Below, piece after piece: positions 35,940 through 42,545 of a DNA stretch of 64,000 nt. Below the pieces are notes generated by a model that saw only the letters and a list, made by a program, of their open reading frames with translations, was not told the DNA's origin and did not search any database. A program made the translations under genes and the position numbers. Location: the NCBI GenBank assembly GCA_963841845.1, contig CAWJEG010000007.1, positions 496,001 to 560,000 of the forward strand, read 5' to 3'. The first letter of the stretch is position 1; each line of letters opens with the position of its first letter. The stretch comes from CAVVGZ01 sp963841845. GTDB lineage: Bacteria > Chloroflexota > Anaerolineae > Anaerolineales > Anaerolineaceae.

Positions 35940-37682
35940 TTAAATTGAATCTGTGACCAGGGCCATCCGTTTTCGAGCCTGGTCAAGGGTATCCCGTGCC
36001 GCCTGCAGGTTTGCTTCGCTTACACCGCCGATCATTTGTGCAAGTTCTTCCTGCTGCTTCGAACCGCTCAACTCTTCAACACTTGTGATAGTTCGTCCAT
36101 CATCCACCTGCTTGCTCACCCTGAAATGCTGCTCCCCGAAGGCAGCTAACTGGGGAAGATGGGTGACACAAAAAACCTGGTGCTGCCTCGCCAGCTGCCA
36201 TAATTTTTCGCCAACCACAAAACCTACCCGTCCACCAATACCCTGGTCAATTTCATCGAAAATCAGGGTGGGAACAAAATCTGCCCTGGCGAGCACGTGT
36301 TTTAAAGCTAGCATAAGCCGGGAGGTTTCCCCTCCTGAGGCTATTTTTACCAGCGGCTTAAATCCCTCGCCGGGGTTTGGCGCAATCAGGAACTCAATCT
36401 GGTCAATACCCGTTTCATCGAATGCAACCTGCTTCCCGTCCTCCATCAAGACCCCGGAGGAAGACGTCTGTATACCGAATTTTACGCGAATCTGCGCCCC
36501 GGACATATTGAGATCGTTGAGTTGGAATTCAATTTGGCTGCATAAAGTTGCGGCAGCCTGCTTGCGGTATTGCGAGAGAGCAAAACCCTGGTTTCCAATT
36601 AATCCCAGAAGTTCTTTTTCTGCCTTTTCCAACTCTGCAATTTTTTCACCCGCATGAGCCAGGTTATCCAGACGCTGCGCCGTTTCGTTTTCAAATTCCA
36701 GTACTGCTGCAACCGAACCGCCATATTTACGCAAAATGTTATGAAGCAGGTTAAGACGGTCCTCAACCTGCTCCAACCTGCGGGGGTTAAATTCAATGGT
36801 ATCCAGGTAATCCCGGAGGCTCAATGCCAGGTCAGACAAGTTTTCGGCAATGCTGTCAGCCTGTACAGCAAGATCATTTTGGCTGCTGTCAATTTTGCTC
36901 AGTGAATTCAGACTATGCACAACCTGTCCGAACATTTCCGAGATGGAGGGTGTCTCCGGTGTGCTTTCCTCTAATAATGCCAGGCTTTGCTGGACAAATT
37001 CGGCCAGGCTGCCGGCATTCGCCAGGCGGTCCCGTTCCACAAGCAGCAGTTTCTCCTCGCCGGAAACCAGGCGTGCGGATCGTATCTCCGCAACCTGAAA
37101 ATTAAGCAGCTCAGACTGGCGGGAGGTTTCCTCTTCGCTCTTTTTTAGTCGGTGTAGTTCGCGCCGTAAATGAACCAGTTTACGGTAGGTCAGCCGGTAG
37201 GTTTCCAAAAGTGCTTCGCTTTTTGCATATCGGTCCAACAAACCCAGGTGATTGTTCACATTTAACAGGGAAAGATGTTCTGATTGACCGTGGATATCTA
37301 CCAGGAAACTGCCTATCTCTCGAAGCAGAGCAACATTGACGGAGTGCCCATTGATGCGTGCCACACTGCGCCCCTCCCGCCGGATCTCGCGGGATAGGGT
37401 TAAATAATTTTCATCCTCAACCAGATCTTCGCTCATCAGAACATCAAGAATGCCCTGGCGGGATGATTCGGGCAGTTGAAAGGTTGCTTCAACCAGTGCC
37501 CGGTCAAAACCAGTGCGGATTAAGACAGTTTCCGTCCTTCCCCCCATAACAGCCATTATCGCATCCAGTATGATCGACTTACCAGCCCCGGTTTCCCCGG
37601 TAAATGTCACCAGCCCGGGACCAAACCGGATATCTAAATGACCAATGATGGCAAAATTCTCTATGCGCAGCTCTAATAGCAT
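35940..37682 (-). CDS. recN: DNA repair protein RecN
   Basis: The 580-residue SMC-like ATPase helps hold and recombine DNA at double-strand breaks. It has the N-terminal Walker A GETGAGKS (about residues 29-36), a coiled-coil middle (about 160-370), the signature IASGGETSRLMLALK and Walker B TLIFDEIDQGIGG in the C-terminal half. The length fits the family. It is the last gene of the run beginning with ssb, 30 bp after the zinc-finger membrane protein. Confidence 0.95.
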   Translation of the reverse strand: MLLELRIENFAIIGHLDIRFGPGLVTFTGETGAGKSIILDAIMAVMGGRTETVLIRTGFDRALVEATFQLPESSRQGILDVLMSEDLVEDENYLTLSREIRREGRSVARINGHSVNVALLREIGSFLVDIHGQSEHLSLLNVNNHLGLLDRYAKSEALLETYRLTYRKLVHLRRELHRLKKSEEETSRQSELLNFQVAEIRSARLVSGEEKLLLVERDRLANAGSLAEFVQQSLALLEESTPETPSISEMFGQVVHSLNSLSKIDSSQNDLAVQADSIAENLSDLALSLRDYLDTIEFNPRRLEQVEDRLNLLHNILRKYGGSVAAVLEFENETAQRLDNLAHAGEKIAELEKAEKELLGLIGNQGFALSQYRKQAAATLCSQIEFQLNDLNMSGAQIRVKFGIQTSSSGVLMEDGKQVAFDETGIDQIEFLIAPNPGEGFKPLVKIASGGETSRLMLALKHVLARADFVPTLIFDEIDQGIGGRVGFVVGEKLWQLARQHQVFCVTHLPQLAAFGEQHFRVSKQVDDGRTITSVEELSGSKQQEELAQMIGGVSEANLQAARDTLDQARKRMALVTDSI

Positions 37683-37712
37683 ATCCTGGTAGCTTTCTCC
37701 TGGTCACCCTGT

Positions 37713-38255
37713 TTATACGCGAATGCCGCTCAACCGGTAGTACAGCGTGCTTGCTACCAGGAAGGTGTAAACTCCCCTCCATAGCAGTGGAAACATTCCT
37801 GAAAAAAACATCCCGCTGCCTCCTCCGGCTGATATGGCAATATCAAAAAGGTTGAAGAGGATATAAGGCAGGCTTCCAAATATGGCGGCTGCAGTAACCC
37901 AGATAAATAGTTTTTTCGACCTCCGTTTGTTAATTACCCGGCGGACAACTTCTGCAATGAGCATTCCAAAAATTGGCCCAATGAAAAGGGTGAAGAATCC
38001 CAGGAACGACGCAAAATAAGCCCCAATAAAAGCTAAAACAAATGCTATCAACATTGAAAGTGGATAATCAGTCCATTTAGCAGTGTCAAAAACTTTCTGC
38101 TGGGAACGGACACACTCCACGCAGCGGTATCCGGTCGGGGTCAGGGTGGCGCAGCTCGAACAGATGGGTCTTTCACAGCGGTTGCAGCGCAGCAGTGTCT
38201 CCCTATCTGGGTGGCGGTAGCAATAAAGTTTAGATACGGTTCCTTCGGTTGTCAT
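37713..38255 (-). CDS. Membrane protein with N-terminal B-box-type zinc finger
   Basis: The 180-residue protein starts with two paired Cys/His sets: CYRHP, CNRCERPIC, SSC and RCVEC. These resemble a B-box/rhomboid-associated zinc finger. Four hydrophobic helices follow, at about residues 65-175. Similar 'B-box zinc finger' membrane proteins occur in Chloroflexota and Actinobacteria without known function. ATG 38255 has AGGTGAT upstream. GTG 38264 is an alternative. The gene overlaps the end of nadK by about 26 bp, so it is translated in the same mRNA. Confidence 0.65.
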   Translation of the reverse strand: MTTEGTVSKLYCYRHPDRETLLRCNRCERPICSSCATLTPTGYRCVECVRSQQKVFDTAKWTDYPLSMLIAFVLAFIGAYFASFLGFFTLFIGPIFGMLIAEVVRRVINKRRSKKLFIWVTAAAIFGSLPYILFNLFDIAISAGGGSGMFFSGMFPLLWRGVYTFLVASTLYYRLSGIRV

Positions 38256-39126
38256 CAATATCACCTGTTATTGGATTTTGTTCCATGTACCTGTTAATAT
38301 TCCGGTAAAAATATCCCCGGTCCTGAAAACGGACGAATTTCACAAGATGGTCGGAAGCCTTCACCCGGACTTCATCCCCATCCAGCATAACCACCGGGGT
38401 ATGTCCATCCACACTGAAGACTGCTTCATGGGTAGTGTTAACTTTAATCGACACATTGGCTCCCTGGGAAAGGATTATGGCCCGATCCGGGGAGAGATGG
38501 GGCGCAACCGGGATGACCAGGATATTGCGCAGGTCTGGCGGCATGATCGGGCCCCCTACCGCTAATGCGTAGGCTGTTGAACCGGTTGGGGTTGCAGCGA
38601 TTAAACCATCAGCCACATAGGAAGCCAGCCGGTAGCCATCCACACTGGCATGCAGTTGAATAGGACGCACATACCGTCCCCGGCAGACCACAACCTCATT
38701 GAGAACCTGCCAGTCTCCCAGGCAAAGGTTCTCGCGCCAGTGTTCAGCTTTTAGCATCATTCGTTCTTCCAGACGGTATTCTCCTTGCAGCAATAACTTC
38801 AGCTTCCGTTTCCATTGATCGCGCTTCACCTCAATGAGGAAACCTATCCGCCCCATATTGATCCCCAGGATCGGTAATGAGATAGGTCCACACAGGTGAC
38901 CTGCCCGCAGCATGGTCCCATCCCCACCCAGTACAATTAACAGGTCAAATTCACCATAAGTTATTTTCTGCCGCAAGTCATTGTCATAGAGTGAGGCTGT
39001 GATGACAGGCTCCACCCCGTTATCCCTGAGATATTGGGCCACTTTGACGGACTCATTAATTGCTTCCGGCATGGTGGGATGGGAGGCAATGGCAATTCTT
39101 TGGTTGATAAATTGATTTTTTTTCAT
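38230..39126 (-). CDS. nadK: NAD kinase
   Basis: The 298-residue kinase phosphorylates NAD to NADP. It shows the GGDGTML motif near residue 68, the NE motif (LNEVVV) near 143 and TPTGSTAYALAVGGP near 180. The N terminus is rather basic (MKKNQ) and no ribosome site is visible. It sits 58 bp after the second Cas4-like gene and overlaps the zinc-finger gene that follows. Confidence 0.95.
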   Translation of the reverse strand: MKKNQFINQRIAIASHPTMPEAINESVKVAQYLRDNGVEPVITASLYDNDLRQKITYGEFDLLIVLGGDGTMLRAGHLCGPISLPILGINMGRIGFLIEVKRDQWKRKLKLLLQGEYRLEERMMLKAEHWRENLCLGDWQVLNEVVVCRGRYVRPIQLHASVDGYRLASYVADGLIAATPTGSTAYALAVGGPIMPPDLRNILVIPVAPHLSPDRAIILSQGANVSIKVNTTHEAVFSVDGHTPVVMLDGDEVRVKASDHLVKFVRFQDRGYFYRNINRYMEQNPITGDIDDNRRNRI

Positions 39127-39184
39127 AAAATTGGTTTCGGAAATCAGCCTCTATCCTTCCCGTTTCACTCTTGATTTGCAGCGG

Positions 39185-39745
39185 TCACAACCGTTGACTG
39201 CATATGTGGCGATATCCACAGCGTTCACAGCGGTTTGCATCCTCGTGAGTCCGGTTCACCTGTTCCAGCTGTTTTTGTTTACGGATCAATTTGACTAATT
39301 CTAACAAATCCCCTTCCATTTGCGCGGTGTAATCCATTCCATAAATCCGGTTACGGTATTTTAATAGCCCATACGGGGGGCGTTTGCCGGTTGTCCGCTC
39401 AACCAATAAGCAATATGCCGCCAGCTGCATGACATGATTTTGATAAGGTTCGGGGGGCGCCCAGCTGCTTTTCAATTCTACTGGGATAAGAATCCCTGTT
39501 TTGTCCAGAATTAAGTAATCCGGTTTTCCTGTCAGGCCGGACAATGCATCAAATAAAGGTTTTTCAACCTTATCCCATTTGCTGGTATCGCTGTATACAA
39601 CTCTCCCCTGCGGTAAACCGCTTTTCAATTCCTTCCGTTTTGCCATAAGGAGTAAAAGGATGGCAAGGAAAATGAAGAAAAAAGCTACCAGAAACCAAAA
39701 ATTTGTCTGGTAGCCTGAAAAACTGCTTGTCGTCAATCCAACCAT
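39185..39745 (-). CDS. Cas4-like nuclease, C-terminal half with its own membrane helix
   Basis: This 186-residue protein opens with a membrane helix (about 16-34). It then shows the catalytic part of a Cas4/RecB-type nuclease: Asp76 in GKPDYL, Glu90 and Lys92 in PVELKSS, and QLAAY near 107-111. Three Cys (173, 176, 182) are spaced CX2CX5C, as in Cas4. The fourth Fe-S Cys and the N-terminal His are missing here but are present in the preceding gene. ATG 39745 overlaps that gene by 13 bp and has no ribosome site. Adding one A in the AAA just before the ATG would join both into one protein, so a sequencing error is a real alternative. Confidence 0.7.
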   Translation of the reverse strand: MVGLTTSSFSGYQTNFWFLVAFFFIFLAILLLLMAKRKELKSGLPQGRVVYSDTSKWDKVEKPLFDALSGLTGKPDYLILDKTGILIPVELKSSWAPPEPYQNHVMQLAAYCLLVERTTGKRPPYGLLKYRNRIYGMDYTAQMEGDLLELVKLIRKQKQLEQVNRTHEDANRCERCGYRHICSQRL

Positions 39746-39972
39746 TTCAAGGTGAAGGCTGCTGCCAGGATAACCAATGCTGCTAAAAGCAAGATCCAGG
39801 CTGCTGCCCTCAATACCCTAACCAGCAGCACATCCCCGCCATGTGATTGATGATACTGATTTCCGAGGCTGATTTGGTGTTTATTTTCCGGAATTTCACC
39901 CTGCTGTTGATACCACCATGCCCGCCCGCAGTATAAATAGGAACTGATTTCTGAAGCACGAACTGGCTGCAT
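39733..39972 (-). CDS. Cas4-like nuclease, N-terminal half with membrane helix
   Basis: The 79-residue product has the N-terminal Cas4 signature EISSYLYCGRAWWYQQQG, with the lone Fe-S Cys at residue 15, and LGNQYHQSH with the His at about 41. It ends in a membrane helix (about 48-77). Together with the next gene it has every residue class of a Cas4 nuclease. The helices would form a hairpin that puts both halves on the same side of the membrane. The start lies one base after the translin stop (TGA-T-ATG). No other cas gene or CRISPR array was seen in the window. Confidence 0.7.
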   Translation of the reverse strand: MQPVRASEISSYLYCGRAWWYQQQGEIPENKHQISLGNQYHQSHGGDVLLVRVLRAAAWILLLAALVILAAAFTLKWLD

Positions 39973-39973
39973 A

Positions 39974-40633
39974 TCAGTCTCCCGTATCCTCTAGGTGATT
40001 CATCATCTTTGTCATCAGGTCAATTAATTGCTGCTCCCGCAGGCTCAGGGTGAGATCCCCGCGGGTGCGCTCCAGGATACTGCGGGCGACATCCGTTTGC
40101 CGCCGGAGGCCGTTGGTGACTGCATCTGGATAATCTATGGTAACCAGCAGGGTATAGATTTCATCCATGCAGGATAACAGGCGCTCGGCTTCCAGCGAGT
40201 ACCCCTGGCGTAATATATCCAGGCAGCGCCGTCTTAATTCCCCCACCGATTCAGCCAATCCATTCATATAAGTTGCGCATTCCACTTCCAAATCATCTGC
40301 GGTGGGTAGGGCTTCATTGGTTATTAATGCAAAGGTAACATTGGCTTCCACAAATTCCTTTATGGCATCCTGGGTGTATCCCGCGAAAAATAAATCCGGA
40401 AAATCCCTTAAATCCTGTTTTAAAGCCTCTACCAGTTGGCTTGCCTGCTGCAGGAAATCCCTGGCCAGGTCACTTTCCTCGCGGTGTATGGCGCGGATGG
40501 CATTGGCGGAACAGCGGGTCAACAACCGTGACTGCCTTAATGCTTGATCCCGGGCCTTCGTGCGTGTTTCAAAAATACTGTGCACTTGCTCGGTGATTCC
40601 AGCTAGGTTTTTGATTTCATTCGATTTATTCAT
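39974..40633 (-). CDS. Translin family protein
   Basis: The 219-residue all-helical protein matches the translin/TRAX superfamily. It has the early basic helix REALRxSR-like RDQALRQSRLLTRC, then ANAIRAIHRE, and the EFVEANVTFALI segment that resembles the E-Y-V-E-A core. Eukaryotic translin binds single-stranded DNA and RNA and, with TRAX, forms the C3PO RNase. Archaeal forms also degrade RNA. The acidic catalytic residues of TRAX cannot be placed with certainty here. Its ATG overlaps the DUF3467 stop (ATGA), so the two are coupled. Confidence 0.75.
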   Translation of the reverse strand: MNKSNEIKNLAGITEQVHSIFETRTKARDQALRQSRLLTRCSANAIRAIHREESDLARDFLQQASQLVEALKQDLRDFPDLFFAGYTQDAIKEFVEANVTFALITNEALPTADDLEVECATYMNGLAESVGELRRRCLDILRQGYSLEAERLLSCMDEIYTLLVTIDYPDAVTNGLRRQTDVARSILERTRGDLTLSLREQQLIDLMTKMMNHLEDTGD

Positions 40634-40977
40634 TGCTCATCCAGTTTGTCGTCAGGAGATTGGGGTGGTTTTTCCGGCGGGTGAATCGAGCGGAACAGCT
40701 CATTCACCAGTCCGCTGGATTCACCCGGTAGCCGTATCTCTCCAAAATTGGCCTCATATCGGGATAAGTTCTCTCCCAGCACGCGCAAAAGGAGCTTGGC
40801 GCCAAGCGGAGACATGATCAGCCTCGACTTAATCACTGGTGAAGATTGGCCTGGCAGCATCCGCAAGAAATCCAGGATGATTTCGGCCTGAGTATGGCTG
40901 ATGCGGGCGACATTGGCATATACCGGCTCAAGATCATCCGGCAGGATAAACTGGGGGATTTTATTTACCGGGCTCAC
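40630..40977 (-). CDS. DUF3467 family protein
   Basis: This 115-residue protein fits DUF3467: VYANVARISHTQAEIILDF, then SRLIMSPLGAKLLLRVLGENLSRYEANFG, and an acidic Pro-rich tail. The function is unknown. It is translated from GTG 40977, 20 bp after ssb, and is coupled by ATGA to the translin gene. The neighbourhood suggests a nucleic-acid-linked role, which is inference. Confidence 0.8.
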   Translation of the reverse strand: MSPVNKIPQFILPDDLEPVYANVARISHTQAEIILDFLRMLPGQSSPVIKSRLIMSPLGAKLLLRVLGENLSRYEANFGEIRLPGESSGLVNELFRSIHPPEKPPQSPDDKLDEQ

Positions 40978-40996
40978 AGGTTTAATTTATCCCGAT

Positions 40997-41392
40997 CTAA
41001 AAGGGAATATTCTCATCGTCGATAGGTTCCTTTTCACCAGATTCAGTCGCACTGCTTTCAGATCTGCCGGAAAGGAATCGGACTGTAGTTGCCGTCACAT
41101 CATAAGACGATCCATGGGTTCCATCCTGTCGCTGGAATACCTTGGGAGAACCGGTTTCTTTATCAGGAGTAATTCTTCCTTCGATCAGCACACTGCTGCC
41201 TTTTTTAAGGTAGGAATTACAATTTTCGGCGGTCTTTTCCCAGGTTGTGATCCGGAACCAGATCGTTTTCTTGTTCTCACCGAAACCATCCGATACTGCA
41301 ACCGAAAAACTGGTTACGGCTTTTCCATCCGGTGTATAGCGCATTTCCGGATCTCTTCCTAAATTTCCAGCTAATACAATCGTATGGTACAT
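40997..41392 (-). CDS. ssb: Single-stranded DNA-binding protein
   Basis: The 131-residue protein has one OB fold (MYHTIVLAGNLGRDPEMRYT, TIWFRITTWEKTAE, LIEGRIT). The short acidic tail ends in DDENIPF, the docking tip for partner proteins such as RecO, PriA or nucleases. The ribosome site AAAGGAG lies 8 bases before the ATG. It leads the operon with DUF3467, translin and the Cas4-like pair. Confidence 0.95.
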   Translation of the reverse strand: MYHTIVLAGNLGRDPEMRYTPDGKAVTSFSVAVSDGFGENKKTIWFRITTWEKTAENCNSYLKKGSSVLIEGRITPDKETGSPKVFQRQDGTHGSSYDVTATTVRFLSGRSESSATESGEKEPIDDENIPF

Positions 41393-41447
41393 GGCAGTCT
41401 CCTTTTATGGTTGTTAATTCTCAACTTGCACAGCCTATAAAAATAAT

Positions 41448-41456
41448 TTTATACCA
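41448..41456 (-). promoter_or_regulatory. Extended -10 element upstream of ssb
   Basis: TGGTATAAA on the minus strand is an extended -10 of the TGnTATAAT type. The -35 region is poor. The leader to the ssb ATG would be about 48 bases. Confidence 0.4.
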
Positions 41457-41533
41457 AATGTCTGTTATTTGCTGACAGTCTGAAAGGATTATTGTAATAG
41501 GAATATTTTAAAAAATGAATTAACGATTTCCAT

Positions 41534-42364
41534 TCAGGGGAGGGATGTGGAAAGCCCAGGACCGGGTGTATTGGTTTCCCGGATCATTTCAACCCCTCGT
41601 AGGGTTAAGTCGGAGAAAGTTACCGTCAGGGCATTGTCTCCCGCGGAACGGGCAAAAAATCCAACATATCCCTCTTTCCAGACAGGATCTTTTACTGAAA
41701 ACTGGTAATGGTCATTAATAAACACGCTTTTCTCATTACCGGAAGCCCATACTCCCACCCGGATGTCTAAAGGTGAACCTGGGGGGACCTGGCTGCTGAC
41801 CACCCAATCTTGCAACACGGTAAAAACGCCGTTTCGCACAGATTCCAGGCGCAGCTCGCCGCTGCAATTGATTATCAATCGGTAATAATCCAGGGGAGAA
41901 TTGACCCGGAATAACACCCCATAAGAATCTCCATTCCTGCATAGGCTGGGGCTGGCAGTAAGCTCCATGTAAAAGTCTTTTACCACATCCGCTTTACGAA
42001 ATGTAAACAGGCTTGCCTTCGGCTGAGAGATTGTGATGGACAGTTCATCATTTCCAAACAGGATTGTTCCCCTTTCCGACCGGTGGGTTTCCCAATTGGA
42101 TTGCTCCTGGAATGGTTCCGTAAAAATCACATCACCCAATCCGGGGCGTAAATCCGGCGTCGCTGGAATTGGGGGAGTAGGGCTTGCCTTCGGGGTTGGA
42201 GTTGCTGGAAACCAGACAGTGGTGGCCGTGGGAGTCACAATCATCGTTGTGGGAACGGGGGAAAACGTATTGACCGGGGTGTCCTGCCTGTCAGGTTCGG
42301 GCGAGCAGCCAGATAAGATTAAATAGCAAGACAGAATAAAAAGGATACCAATCTTGCTCCTCAT
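41534..42364 (-). CDS. Lipoprotein with concanavalin/laminin-like beta-sandwich
   Basis: The 276-residue protein begins at ATG 42364, which gives a proper lipoprotein signal (LILSGC). The open frame runs further back but without a signal. A long Thr/Pro stalk (to about residue 70) is followed by a jelly-roll domain of about 190 residues. That domain has FTEPFQEQSNWE at the start and GDSYGVLFRV, DYYRLIINCSG and VKDPVWKEGYVGFFA inside, as in DUF1080/3-keto-disaccharide-hydrolase-like or LamG proteins. It is probably a surface ligand-binding protein. It is divergent from the SARP-like regulator gene. Confidence 0.75.
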   Translation of the reverse strand: MRSKIGILFILSCYLILSGCSPEPDRQDTPVNTFSPVPTTMIVTPTATTVWFPATPTPKASPTPPIPATPDLRPGLGDVIFTEPFQEQSNWETHRSERGTILFGNDELSITISQPKASLFTFRKADVVKDFYMELTASPSLCRNGDSYGVLFRVNSPLDYYRLIINCSGELRLESVRNGVFTVLQDWVVSSQVPPGSPLDIRVGVWASGNEKSVFINDHYQFSVKDPVWKEGYVGFFARSAGDNALTVTFSDLTLRGVEMIRETNTPGPGLSTSLP

Positions 42365-42507
42365 CAGGATTATAGTCACCAGGCTTTTTTCATTAACAAT
42401 AACATGCAGAATTTTATTGAAATCTTCAATGGATATAACCGCTTTTCCTGCACCCAATAGCAAAAATCATAACCGATCATGGATGATCATTCAAGTTCAA
42501 TCTTTGA

Positions 42508-42535
42508 TTGTAATCTACAGGAATCATACTATAAT
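42508..42535 (+). promoter_or_regulatory. Promoter of the SARP-like regulator gene, likely leaderless
   Basis: A perfect TATAAT (42530-42535) lies 16 bp after TTGTAA (42508-42513). The -10 ends only 10 bases before the GTG start at 42546, so the transcript would have at most a few untranslated bases. No Shine-Dalgarno sequence is present. Confidence 0.55.
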
Positions 42536-42545
42536 GATTTGAAGC

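Noticed and set aside
39733..39745. Programmed -1 ribosomal frameshift joining the two Cas4-like halves
   Set aside because: A -1 shift would fit the frames, but the site (TTGAAATGG) is not a known slippery heptamer and no downstream stimulatory structure was evident. A sequence error or coupled reinitiation is simpler.
39185..39972. CRISPR-Cas locus because of the Cas4-like genes
   Set aside because: No repeat-spacer array and no cas1, cas2 or effector gene is present. Solo Cas4-like nucleases are common outside CRISPR systems.
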